Source: Inquilinus sp042743185 (GTDB lineage Bacteria > Pseudomonadota > Alphaproteobacteria > DSM-16000 > Inquilinaceae). Taken from it: 64,000 bases of DNA. Below are positions 54,753 to 63,165 of the stretch, piece by piece. The translations under genes and the position numbers were made by a program. Every line of letters begins with the position of its first letter. The first letter of the stretch is position 1. Location: contig NZ_JBHYMS010000004.1 in NCBI RefSeq assembly GCF_042743185.1, forward strand, positions 124,001 through 188,000, read 5' to 3'. The notes beneath the pieces are model-generated. The model made no database searches, was not told the origin of the DNA, and saw only the letters and a program-made list of their open reading frames with translations.

Positions 54753-56242
54753 CGCAGGCGGATGTCGTAGACCGGGATGCGCGCATCCGGCCGTCCGACG
54801 AACTCGACCGACTTGCTCTTGGCGTAGAGCGAATCCTCCTGGTACAGCGGGATCACCGGCACCTGCTCGGCGGTCACGGTCTGGATCTTGTGCAGCACCT
54901 CCGCCCGTGCCGCCGGGTCGATCGTCCGGCGGCTCTGGTCCAGCAGGGCGTCGAGATCCGGCAGCGACACGGTCGAATAGGGCTCGCCCGAGCGCAGGAT
55001 CGCATAGGTCGCGGCATCGGCGTCCAGCGTCTGGGTCGACCCCCAGCCCAGCATGTAGACCGGCGCCTGCTGGCCGGCCGGCACCTTCTGCGAATAGACC
55101 GACCACTCGGGGATATCGAGCGCGGCCTTGACCCCGATCGCGGCGAATTGCTGGGCGATCGCCTGGGCGACCTCGGCGCTGTTGATGTAGCGACGCGGCG
55201 CCTGCATCTGGATCTCGAAGCCATCGGGATAGCCGGCTTCGGCCAGCAGGGCCTTCGCCTTGGCCGGGTCGGCGGCCGGCGCTTCGACCGGCAGGTAGCC
55301 GAAATCATGCGTCCCGACCGGGGTGCCGCTCGGGGTCGCCAGGCCGTGCAGCAGGTTGTCGACGATCGCCTTGCGGTCGATCGCCAGCGACAGGGCCTGG
55401 CGGACGCGGACGTCGTCGAGCGGTTTGGCCGCGGATTTCAGGCCGAGATAGATGGTCAGCCCGCCATTCTTGACCTGGATCAGGTCGGCATCGCCGCTCT
55501 GGCCCACGGCGTCGACCATCTCGGCCGGCACGCCTTCGATCAGCTGGACCTCGCCGGTCAGGAGGGCGGCGACGCGGGCGGTCGCCTCCGGGATCGGCCG
55601 CCACACCACCCGGTCGATCGCCGGCTTGCCGCGCCAATAGTCCGGATTGGCCTCGAGCACGACCCGGTCGTCCGGCACGAACTCGGTCAGCCTGTAGGGG
55701 CCGGTGCCGACCGGCTTGCGGGCGAAGGCCTCGGGCCCGACCTCCTGCAGGTATTTCGGCGGCACGATATAGGCGGGGTAGCGGCTCATCCGCGTCGGCA
55801 GCAGCGGGTCCGGCGCCGAGGTGCGGATCCGCACCGTATGGTCGTCGACGACGTCCACGCCGGCGATGGTGCGGATGTAGGAGATGGTCGGCGCCTTGGC
55901 CGCCGGGTCGAGGATGCGGTCGAGGGTGAACTTCACCGCCGCGGCGTCGAAGGGCTCGCCATCGGTGAAGCGCACGCCGGGCCGCAGCTTGAACTCCCAG
56001 GTCGTGTCGTCGACCGCCGACCAGGATTCGGCCAGGCCCGGCACCAGCTTCATGTCCGCGTCGCGCAGCACCAGCGTGTCGAAGATGTTGTCGACGATCG
56101 TCGCCGCCTCGCGCAGGAAGCCCGGATCCATCGCCGCCGGCGAGACCGGCCGGGCGATCACCAGCTCGTTGCCGAGGGCGGTGCCCGAGCCGACCACCCA
56201 GGCGAGAAGGGCCGCAGCGGCCAGTTGCCTCGAAGTCCTCAT
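54749..56242 (-). CDS. Family 5 extracellular solute-binding protein
   Basis: A 497-residue periplasmic protein with a Sec signal (residues 1-24, TALG-NE). CGGAGGAACAGG precedes ATG 56242. Class segments: PVGTGPYRLTEFVPDDRVVLEANP and VRVRQALSLAIDRKA. It starts a minus-strand operon of seven genes (SBP, two permeases, M20-like, desulfhydrase-like, OCD-like, rhodanese). A FadR-type regulator is divergent. Confidence 0.94.
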   Translation of the reverse strand: MRTSRQLAAAALLAWVVGSGTALGNELVIARPVSPAAMDPGFLREAATIVDNIFDTLVLRDADMKLVPGLAESWSAVDDTTWEFKLRPGVRFTDGEPFDAAAVKFTLDRILDPAAKAPTISYIRTIAGVDVVDDHTVRIRTSAPDPLLPTRMSRYPAYIVPPKYLQEVGPEAFARKPVGTGPYRLTEFVPDDRVVLEANPDYWRGKPAIDRVVWRPIPEATARVAALLTGEVQLIEGVPAEMVDAVGQSGDADLIQVKNGGLTIYLGLKSAAKPLDDVRVRQALSLAIDRKAIVDNLLHGLATPSGTPVGTHDFGYLPVEAPAADPAKAKALLAEAGYPDGFEIQMQAPRRYINSAEVAQAIAQQFAAIGVKAALDIPEWSVYSQKVPAGQQAPVYMLGWGSTQTLDADAATYAILRSGEPYSTVSLPDLDALLDQSRRTIDPAARAEVLHKIQTVTAEQVPVIPLYQEDSLYAKSKSVEFVGRPDARIPVYDIRLR

Positions 56243-56337
56243 CCTGTTCCTCCGAACGGGCCGACCGGCCGCGATCAAGAAAGACAAACTTCTTATGGGA
56301 TTATTTTCGGCGAAGCATTCTCGCCTGTGAAAACACG

Positions 56338-56352
56338 ATATATCATGTATCA
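56338..56352. promoter_or_regulatory. Candidate GntR operator/promoter area
   Basis: GATATATCATGTATC contains the perfect 8-bp palindrome GATATATC and a wider imperfect dyad, in the AT-rich part of the 178-bp gap between the divergent SBP and FadR-type genes. FadR-group regulators often bind such short AT-rich dyads near their own gene. Confidence 0.35.
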
Positions 56353-56420
56353 GAACCCGACAACGGCTATATTGCCGGTCGAATGGGCGAGGGGCGCGGG
56401 GTGTCGGTGATGGAGAAACG

Positions 56421-57134
56421 GTGGTGAGCTTCGTGCTGAGCGAGGCGCCGCGCGCCAGCCTGACGGTCTTCGTCGAGAACCAGCTGCGCGAGGCGCTGAT
56501 GGCCGGCGCGCTCCGGCCCGGCCAGCGGCTGAACACGCGGGAGCTGGCGCGCCAGCTCGGGACCAGCCTGACGCCGGTGCGGGAAGCGCTGCTGAAGCTG
56601 GTGGCGGCCGGCGCCCTCGACGCGGCGCCGGCACAGGCGTTCCAGGTGCCGGTGGTGACCCGCGAGCGCTATCGCGAGATCGCGACCATCCGGAAGTCAC
56701 TGGAAGGGCTGGCGGTCGAGACGGCGTGCGGCCGGATCGACGCGGACGGTTTCGCGGCACTGGACCGGCTGAACGAAGCCTTCCGCTCGGCCAAGGCCCA
56801 TGGCCGGGCCGGCGATGCGCTCGAGGCCAACCGCGCGTTCCGCTTCGCCCTGTACGGCTTCGCCGGGATGCCGGCGCTGCTCGGCCTGATCGAGCAGCTG
56901 TGGATGCAAATCGGGCCGTGCTTCAACTACCTCTATCCGCAGCCGCGGCTCGAGGCCGGCGATCGGCACAACCACGACATCCTGCTCGAGGCGCTGCGCG
57001 CCGAGGATAAGGCGCGCGCCCGGGCGGCGCTGGAGCAGGCGATCGACGACGGCACCCGGCTGGTGATGGAGCATTTCGGCTTCGACGAGCCGGCGGCCGG
57101 GCGGCGGGACCTGCCGTTGCTGGTCGTGCCATGA
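56421..57134 (+). CDS. GntR-family regulator, FadR subfamily
   Basis: A 237-residue protein. Winged helix at ~15-80 (RPGQRLNTRELARQLGTSLTPVREALLKL), then an FCD effector domain with the metal/ligand residues typical of the group (ANRAFRFALYG, GDRHNHDILLEAL). Starts GTG 56421 or GTG 56424 both follow GGAGAA. It is divergent from the sulfur-type importer operon and is its most likely regulator. Confidence 0.9.
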   Translation: MVSFVLSEAPRASLTVFVENQLREALMAGALRPGQRLNTRELARQLGTSLTPVREALLKLVAAGALDAAPAQAFQVPVVTRERYREIATIRKSLEGLAVETACGRIDADGFAALDRLNEAFRSAKAHGRAGDALEANRAFRFALYGFAGMPALLGLIEQLWMQIGPCFNYLYPQPRLEAGDRHNHDILLEALRAEDKARARAALEQAIDDGTRLVMEHFGFDEPAAGRRDLPLLVVP

Positions 57135-57165
57135 TCGAGCCTGGGCAGGCTTGAGTATTTGAGAG

Positions 57166-57186
57166 GTGCTTCCGGCCTGGAAGCAC
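57166..57186. terminator. Hairpin between convergent gntR and lysR genes
   Basis: GTGCTTCC and GGAAGCAC form a perfect 8-bp stem around GGCCT, with GAG/CTC pairing possible further out. No U run follows on either strand, so it is a weak or factor-aided terminator. Confidence 0.5.
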
Positions 57187-57246
57187 ATGCCTCCCAGCAT
57201 GCGGCCGCTCTCGAGGAGGGGCCGCTTGCAGGGCGCCGCGTGCCTC

Positions 57247-58146
57247 TCAGCCGGAGTGATCAGCCTCCCGCATGATCGCGATGAGCGCCTTGAGGGCGGG
57301 AGGGACGTGTCGATGGCTGGCATAGTAGAGGCACAGGCCCGGAAACGGCGGCGACCATCCCGGCAGCAGGAGCTGCAGCCGTCCGTCGGCGAGCGCGTCG
57401 CGGGCATAGGGCTCCGGGACATAGGCGACGCCGAGGCCCTGGATCGCGGCCTCGACCATTAACCCGTTGTTGTCGAGGATGAACGTGCCCGGCGCGTCGA
57501 CGGCGATCTCCTGGCCATCGCGGCTGAATTCCCAGCGATAGGGCTTGCCGCTCGGCAGGCGCTGGCGGATGCAGCGATGGTTCTGCAGATCCTGCGGCGT
57601 CGCCGGGCGGCCGAATGCTTCGACATAGGCGGGGGAGGCGACGGCGATGAAGCGCGCTTTCCCGCCGAAGGGGACCGCAACCATGTCCTGCGGCACCGAT
57701 TCGGCGAGCCGCACCCCGGCATCGAAGCCCTCGGCGACGATATCCACCAGTCGCCCTTCGGTGACGAGATCGAGCAGGACACGCGGGTGACGTTCAAGGA
57801 AGGCGGGAACGGCATGGCGCAGCAGCCAGCGCGCGCCGCCCTCGTTGGCGTTGATGCGCAGCGTGCCGGCCAGCTCGTGCATCCCGTGACTGATCGCCTC
57901 CAGCATGTCGTCCAGTTCGCGCAGCATGGGGGCGAGGCGCCGCAGCAACTGCTCGCCAGCCTCCGTCACCGCGACGCTGCGCGTCGTCCGGTGCAGAAGC
58001 CGTACGCCCAGCCGTTGTTCGAGCGACCGCAGGGCATGGCTGAGCGCCGATCGCGAGATCCCCTGCGCATCGGCCGCGCGCCGGAAGCTGCGATGCCGCG
58101 CCACGGCGGCGAATGCCCTCAGATCGGAAAGGTTGACATCCGGCAT
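57247..58146 (-). CDS. LysR-family regulator
   Basis: A 299-residue protein. N-terminal helix-turn-helix (FRRAADAQGISRSALSHALRSLEQRLGVRLLHRTTRSV, residues ~20-57), then a LysR substrate-binding domain. ATG 58146 fits the family start; the open frame further upstream is spacer. It is divergent from the SDR gene at 58239 with a 92-bp gap, the classical LysR arrangement. Confidence 0.94.
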   Translation of the reverse strand: MPDVNLSDLRAFAAVARHRSFRRAADAQGISRSALSHALRSLEQRLGVRLLHRTTRSVAVTEAGEQLLRRLAPMLRELDDMLEAISHGMHELAGTLRINANEGGARWLLRHAVPAFLERHPRVLLDLVTEGRLVDIVAEGFDAGVRLAESVPQDMVAVPFGGKARFIAVASPAYVEAFGRPATPQDLQNHRCIRQRLPSGKPYRWEFSRDGQEIAVDAPGTFILDNNGLMVEAAIQGLGVAYVPEPYARDALADGRLQLLLPGWSPPFPGLCLYYASHRHVPPALKALIAIMREADHSG

Positions 58147-58238
58147 TGGTGAAATTCCTGCACCGGCCCATGCCGATTGCGCCGTCTTAACACAACAGAC
58201 CGGCCGATCCATCTCCCGAGGGAAGCAAGGAGATTGGC

Positions 58239-59063
58239 ATGAACACTTGGCTGATTACCGGTGCATCCTCCGGCCTCGGCTTGAGCATGGCGCGAAAGCT
58301 GCTGGGGCGCGGCGACCGGGTGGTCGCGTGCGCGCGCCGCGTCGAGAGGCTGGATGAACTCGCGCAGCTGCATGGCGATCGGTTGCGAACGGCGTGCTTC
58401 GACGTCACCGACACTGCGTCGTTGCGGCGCGAGGTCGACGCGGCTTTCGCCGCAATGGGCCGCATCGATGTCATCGTCAGCAATGCCGGCTACGGCCTGT
58501 TCGGCGCCGCGGAGGAGGTGAGCGACGCGCAGATCGATCGCCAGATCGCGACCAATCTCGTCGGATCGATCCAACTCATCCGCGCCGTGCTGCCGTACCT
58601 GCGGGCGCAGGGCGGCGGACGCATCCTGCAGGTTTCGTCCGAAGGCGGACAGGTCGCCTATCCCAATTTCAGCCTCTACCATGCGACGAAATGGGGCATC
58701 GAGGGCTTTGTCGAGGCGCTCGCGCAAGAGGTGGCGCCATTCGGAATCGATGTCGTGATCGCCGAGCCGGGACCGACCGCGACCGGTTTCGGCGGCGGGC
58801 TGGATCATGCGAGGCCGCTTGCGGCCTATGACGCCACGCCGGCCGGCGAGGTGCGGCGTGCGATCGCCGAGGGCAGCTTCGCGATCAAAGGCGATGCCGA
58901 GCGCACTGTCGATGCGATGATCGCCGTCGCCGATGCCGAGGCCCCGCGACGCCGCATCGCGCTGGGCAGCGCCGCGTTCGAGAATATCGGCACGGCGCTG
59001 GCCACGCGGCTCGATGAACTGCGCGCTCAACGCGACATCGCCTATTCGGCGGACCGCGCATGA
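58239..59063 (+). CDS. Short-chain dehydrogenase/reductase
   Basis: A 274-residue classical SDR: TGASSGLG (~8-15), SNAG in place of NNAG, catalytic Ser in QVSSEGG, YHATK. The Arg pair after strand 2 (CARRVE) suggests NADP use. It is divergent from LysR and overlaps the lipoprotein gene by four bases. Confidence 0.94.
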   Translation: MNTWLITGASSGLGLSMARKLLGRGDRVVACARRVERLDELAQLHGDRLRTACFDVTDTASLRREVDAAFAAMGRIDVIVSNAGYGLFGAAEEVSDAQIDRQIATNLVGSIQLIRAVLPYLRAQGGGRILQVSSEGGQVAYPNFSLYHATKWGIEGFVEALAQEVAPFGIDVVIAEPGPTATGFGGGLDHARPLAAYDATPAGEVRRAIAEGSFAIKGDAERTVDAMIAVADAEAPRRRIALGSAAFENIGTALATRLDELRAQRDIAYSADRA

Positions 59064-59566
59064 GGCCGGCCGTCCCGATTCTCGCAGCGCTGGTGCTGGC
59101 GGCGTGTTCCGGCCGCGGATCGCCCGGCGAGGCGACGCCGAACCAGGTCGCCGGCACGTGGCGCATGATCTCGGCCGCCGTCGAGAAGGATGGCGCCATG
59201 CACCTGCCTTACGGCACGCGGCCCAACGGCATGCTCGTCTTCACCCGCGACATGCACTTTGTGGAGGTGCTTACAGATGGCGACATCCCCCGGTTCGCCT
59301 CCGATGCGCGCGGCGGCGGCACCGATGCCGAGAACCGGCGTGCGATGGCCGGCAGCATCGGCTTTTTCGGCCGCTACACGGTCGACGCGCAGGGACGGTT
59401 CACCGGCAACAGGGTGGACGGTGCCACCTTCCCGAACTGGGTGGGCAGCGTGCGGACCGAGCGCGATCTGCGTCTGGAGGTCGTCGGCGACCGCATCTTC
59501 GAGACGTTCACCCGCCCGGACGGTGGTCGGGTCACGGCGGAGTTCACCCGCGTCCGCTGGCCGTGA
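59060..59566 (+). CDS. Lipocalin-like lipoprotein
   Basis: A 168-residue protein with a lipoprotein signal: LAALVLAAC with Cys16 as the acylation site. The mature domain (VAGTWRMISAAVEKDG, GMLVFTRDMHFVEVL, RTERDLRLEVVGDRIFETF) matches the lipocalin-like families often encoded beside SDR and LysR genes. It is translationally coupled to the SDR gene. The ligand is unknown. Confidence 0.82.
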   Translation: MRPAVPILAALVLAACSGRGSPGEATPNQVAGTWRMISAAVEKDGAMHLPYGTRPNGMLVFTRDMHFVEVLTDGDIPRFASDARGGGTDAENRRAMAGSIGFFGRYTVDAQGRFTGNRVDGATFPNWVGSVRTERDLRLEVVGDRIFETFTRPDGGRVTAEFTRVRWP

Positions 59567-59636
59567 TCGGCGGCAGCTTCGCCGGCCAGTCCGATGGCGC
59601 CGTCCAGTCAATCGGTAGAAGAGGGGCGGAGGGCAC

Positions 59637-61046
59637 TCAGGACGTTGATGGCTGTGTCGGCGGGAAGCGACCGGTCGAACCGGAACGGCGCCGCTCCCGC
59701 ATCCAGCCCAGGAACGTCGGGTCGGCCCCGTAGGCGACATTGACCCGCATCGCGGGCGGTCCGCCGCTGCCCGCGGAGAAACTCGTCGACGGCGCGATGA
59801 AGATACCGGAGGCCGCGGCGTCCTGGACCAGATGATCGCCCCCCATGTGATCGGGCAGGTCGATCCACAGGTAGAAGCCACCCCCGAGGGGGCGGCGTAC
59901 GGAATAGCCGGCCGCTTCGAGGCCCTTGACGGCTTCGGCGGTCGCCTTGCTCGCGCGGGACCGCAGCCGGCGCAGATGCTTGAGGTAGTGTCCCTGATCG
60001 ATGAGCTGGAAGATCAGTCGCTCGTCATGCGCCGAGGTCGCGACGGTGGTCACCACCTTCAGCTCGTTGATCTCGGCGGCAATCCGTGGGGCTGCCGCCA
60101 CGTAGCCGACCCGGAAGCTGGCGGCGAGCGTCTTCGAGAAGGTGCCGATGTAGACGACGTTCTCGAACTGGTCGAGCGACGCCAGCCGCGGCAGCGCATA
60201 GGGCAGGATGTCGGCGAACGGATCGTCCTCGACCACCATGAGGCCATGCGCGGCCGCAATCTTGAGCACCCCATAGGCTGTTCCGGGGGTGATCGACCCG
60301 CCGGTCGGATTGTGGGCCAGGGATTGCGTGAAGAACAGACGGGCCCCGCTCTCGCGGGCCCTGGCCTCCAGGTCGCCGAGATCGGGGCCGTTGTCGAGCC
60401 GTCGCACGCCGACAGGCCGGACGCTGGCGAGGACCAGCTTGGCCAGCAGCGGGTAATAGCCGGGATCGTCCACCAGGACCGCATCGCCGGGGCTCGTGTA
60501 GCGCCGGACGATGAGATCGAGCGCGTGGTTGGCTCCGTGCGTCATCAGCATCTGGCCGGGCTTGCAGGCGATGCCGCGCTCCGCCAGCGCGCCGCAGAGC
60601 CGCTCGCGCAGCGGGAGATACCCCCAGGAGGTGTTGTAGGCGTCGGCCTCCTGGAACCGCGGGAAGGACAGGTGGCGCCGCAGCTCCGAGGCCTCCAGCC
60701 AGTTCGGCGGCGGGCGGCCGTCGCCGGGGCGGACCGGCAGCCGCCGGTCGAGCTGCTCGACCAGCAGGGCCGCCCGGTCCGTCGCCGCCGCCAGGGGCAG
60801 GCCGCGATCCTCCGATCTCGCGGCAGGCGTCCGCACGACGTAGTAGCCGGAGCCCGGCTTGGCCTGCAGCATCCCCTGCGCGACGAGCCGCAGATAGGCC
60901 TCGACGACCGTGTTCTTGCCGACGCCGAGACGAGCGGCCTCCTCCCGGATCGAGGGCAGCCTCTCTCCCGGCCGCAGCAGCCCCGAACGGAGCTGCGTCA
61001 GCACGCCCTCCATCACGAAGTCGATCTTGTGGGGCGCCGTCGGCAT
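59637..61046 (-). CDS. MocR-type regulator (GntR helix-turn-helix fused to aminotransferase fold)
   Basis: A 469-residue protein. The GntR winged helix covers residues ~10-75 (RPGERLPSIREEAARLGVGKNTVVEAYLRL), followed by a linker and a class I/II aminotransferase fold with the PLP Lys in GTFSKTLAASFRVGY and the Asp/Tyr partner in VVEDDPFADILPY. MocR proteins sense PLP adducts or amines. It is divergent from the HMG-CoA reductase operon, with an inverted repeat in the shared gap. Confidence 0.93.
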   Translation of the reverse strand: MPTAPHKIDFVMEGVLTQLRSGLLRPGERLPSIREEAARLGVGKNTVVEAYLRLVAQGMLQAKPGSGYYVVRTPAARSEDRGLPLAAATDRAALLVEQLDRRLPVRPGDGRPPPNWLEASELRRHLSFPRFQEADAYNTSWGYLPLRERLCGALAERGIACKPGQMLMTHGANHALDLIVRRYTSPGDAVLVDDPGYYPLLAKLVLASVRPVGVRRLDNGPDLGDLEARARESGARLFFTQSLAHNPTGGSITPGTAYGVLKIAAAHGLMVVEDDPFADILPYALPRLASLDQFENVVYIGTFSKTLAASFRVGYVAAAPRIAAEINELKVVTTVATSAHDERLIFQLIDQGHYLKHLRRLRSRASKATAEAVKGLEAAGYSVRRPLGGGFYLWIDLPDHMGGDHLVQDAAASGIFIAPSTSFSAGSGGPPAMRVNVAYGADPTFLGWMRERRRSGSTGRFPPTQPSTS

Positions 61047-61071
61047 GGCGTTGTATCCGTCTGATGAAGGG

Positions 61072-61102
61072 TACAGTTCCCGAAAGATTGTCCCAAACTG
61101 TA
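61072..61102. promoter_or_regulatory. Candidate MocR operator
   Basis: TACAGTT (61072-61078) and AACTGTA (61096-61102) are exact inverted 7-mers 17 bases apart, 26 bp before the mocR start and ~130 bp before the HMG-CoA reductase start. Spacing of about two helical turns suits a MocR dimer. Confidence 0.5.
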
Positions 61103-61233
61103 TCTGCCACGATCACGGGGGCGAGGATAGCGTCCTCCCCCAGGCCCGCGAGAGGCCCTTGGGAGAGGAGACGGCCTTGCCGGACCGGCCCGCGGGTTTC
61201 TTTCGCGCCGAGAGCAGCGATCGGAGAGCGTGA

Positions 61234-62517
61234 GTGCGGCAGGACAGCAGCCCCGGAACATCGAGAATCCCCGGCTTCCACAAGCTGGGATGGCAGGAGC
61301 GCCTGGACCGGGTCGCCGCGTTCGCGGCCCTGGACCAGGGCCATCGGGACCAGCTCGCCGCGCCCTCGAACGTCGACGCGCATCTGGCCGACCACATGAT
61401 CGAGAACATGATCTCGACCATCGCCATCCCGGTCGGCATCGCCACCAACGTGAAGATCGACGGCCGCGACGTCCTCGTTCCCATGGCGACCGAGGAATCG
61501 TCGGTCGTCGCGGCGGTCGGCAACTCGGCGCGCCAATGCTACGACAATGGCGGCTTCACCACCTCGATGTCGGGCACGCAGATGATCGCCCAGATCCAGC
61601 TGCTGGATCTGGCGGATCCGGCCCGGGCCCGTCTCATCATCCTCGAGCATCGGTGCGAGATCGAGGCGCTCTGCAACGAATGCGACCCGACCCTGGTGCG
61701 CCTCGGCGGGGGTTTCCGCGATCTCGAGGTGCGGCTGATCGAGACGCCCTCGGGCCCGATGGTGATCACGCACATCATCGTCGACACCAAGGACGCCATG
61801 GGCGCGAACGCCGTCAACACGATGGCGGAGCGCCTGGCCCCGAGGCTGGCGGAGTGGACGGGCGGCCGCACCCTGCTGCGGATCCTGTCCAACCTCGCCG
61901 ATCGCCGCGTGGCCCGCGCCAGGGCGACGTGGCGCTGCGCGGAGATCGGTGGCGAGGCGGTCCGCGACGCCATGATCGAAGCCTTCGAATTCGCCGATGC
62001 CGACCCCTACCGTGCCGCGACCCACAACAAGGGGATCATGAACGGCGTCTCCGCCGTGGTGCTGGCGACCGGCAATGACACCCGGGCGGTCGAGGCGGGG
62101 GCGCACGCCTTCGCCGCCAAGGACGGCCGCTACCGCAGCCTGTCGCGCTGGGAGGTGACCCGGGAGGGCGACCTGGCCGGCACGCTGGAGATGCCCATGG
62201 CGGTCGGCCTGGTCGGCGGCGCCACCCGGATCCACCCGACGGCGCGGGCCCTTCTCGCCATCCTCGATGTCGACTCGGCCGAGCAACTGGCCCGCATCAT
62301 CGCGGCGGTGGGGCTGGCCCAGAACTTCGGCGCGATGAAGGCGCTGGCCACGGTCGGCATCCAGAAGGGCCACATGGCCCTCCATGCGCAGAACATCGCG
62401 ATCGCCGCGGGCGCGGTGGGCGGGGAGGTCGAGCAGGTCGCCCGCCTCCTGATCGAGCGCAAATCGATCAACGCCGACGCGGCGGCGACGGTGCTCGCCG
62501 AGATCCGGGGCCGGTGA
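61234..62517 (+). CDS. mvaA: Hydroxymethylglutaryl-CoA reductase, class II (degradative type)
   Basis: A 427-residue protein matching class II HMG-CoA reductases, e.g. Pseudomonas mevalonii MvaA. ENMISTIAIPVGIATNVKIDG, the catalytic Glu in MATEESSVVAA, DTKDAMGANAVNTM (cofactor loop), Lys in HNKGIMNG, Asp in GNDTRAVEAGAHAFA and the C-terminal His in GHMALHAQNIA. In mevalonate-using bacteria it oxidises mevalonate to HMG-CoA with NAD; in others it serves isoprenoid synthesis. The GTG start is the first in frame. With a MocR regulator and a permease pair, a catabolic role is more likely here. Confidence 0.94.
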   Translation: MRQDSSPGTSRIPGFHKLGWQERLDRVAAFAALDQGHRDQLAAPSNVDAHLADHMIENMISTIAIPVGIATNVKIDGRDVLVPMATEESSVVAAVGNSARQCYDNGGFTTSMSGTQMIAQIQLLDLADPARARLIILEHRCEIEALCNECDPTLVRLGGGFRDLEVRLIETPSGPMVITHIIVDTKDAMGANAVNTMAERLAPRLAEWTGGRTLLRILSNLADRRVARARATWRCAEIGGEAVRDAMIEAFEFADADPYRAATHNKGIMNGVSAVVLATGNDTRAVEAGAHAFAAKDGRYRSLSRWEVTREGDLAGTLEMPMAVGLVGGATRIHPTARALLAILDVDSAEQLARIIAAVGLAQNFGAMKALATVGIQKGHMALHAQNIAIAAGAVGGEVEQVARLLIERKSINADAAATVLAEIRGR

Positions 62518-62651
62518 TGGCCGCGCCGGCCCAAGTCCGGCGCCTGCTCGATGCGGTCGCCTTCATCGTCCGCGACCTGGGGATCGTCCCGAGATCGAAG
62601 GTCCATGCGGCGTTGCGGGCCGGCCGCGACCGGAACCGACCCGGTCGGTGA
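62517..62651 (+). CDS. Possible 44-residue protein coupled to mvaA
   Basis: ATG 62517 overlaps the mvaA stop (ATGA) and opens 44 codons (MAAPAQVRRLLDAVAFIVRD then LGIVPRSKV and a basic tail). No known motif. It could be a real coupled small protein or the leftover 5' end of a lost gene. Confidence 0.35.
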   Translation: MAAPAQVRRLLDAVAFIVRDLGIVPRSKVHAALRAGRDRNRPGR

Positions 62652-62713
62652 TAAGGCAGGCCCCAGAGGCAGCCCTGATCCGCAGGGCGCTGGCCTGAAC
62701 GGGAGGATCATCG

Positions 62714-63163
62714 ATGTCTTCTGACAATCTTGCGGAGGTCTGGGGCGACGTCGTCGACCTGCGCCATCTCCGGCTGGCCGTGCTGATCGGCGCGGCCCTC
62801 AGCCTCGCGGCCTATTTCGGCGCCGTCGAAGCCTTCAAGGCGCTGGGCGGCGACGCGTCCGTGAACAAGGCCTACGCCATGCTGGTCGGGCTGGGCGGAT
62901 GCGTCGCCAGCTGCGCGATCTGCGCCAGGCTCTTCCCGCCCAAGCGCATCCTGCTCGAAGCCGGGAGCGATGCCGACGCCCGGGAGCGGGCGATCGCCGC
63001 CCTGATCGGGGACTCCGACGACCGGAACGCGCCGATCCCGGCGGCCACGAGCGAGGAGCTCGAAGCCCTGGGGCTCGACGGGCTGAAGCCGGTCGCGGGC
63101 GGCCGCGCGTCGGGGCCGGCGATCCATGCGGAGCCGAGCCGCCGCCCGATGCAGGAGGCCTGA
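62714..63163 (+). CDS. Small membrane protein, possible TctB-like transporter subunit
   Basis: A 149-residue protein with two hydrophobic helices (LAVLIGAALSLAAYFGAVEA, ~20-40; a second around YAMLVGLGGCVASCAICARL, ~54-73) and a soluble Ala/Glu-rich tail. GGGAGGATC precedes the ATG. It ends 2 bp before the TctA-like gene. Tripartite tricarboxylate transporters have a small TctB membrane subunit with four helices; this has only two, so it is a TctB substitute at best. Confidence 0.7.
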   Translation: MSSDNLAEVWGDVVDLRHLRLAVLIGAALSLAAYFGAVEAFKALGGDASVNKAYAMLVGLGGCVASCAICARLFPPKRILLEAGSDADARERAIAALIGDSDDRNAPIPAATSEELEALGLDGLKPVAGGRASGPAIHAEPSRRPMQEA

Positions 63164-63165
63164 GA

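Noticed and set aside
59566..59636. Terminator between the lipoprotein and mocR genes
   Set aside because: Only short, imperfect GC pairings without a T run.
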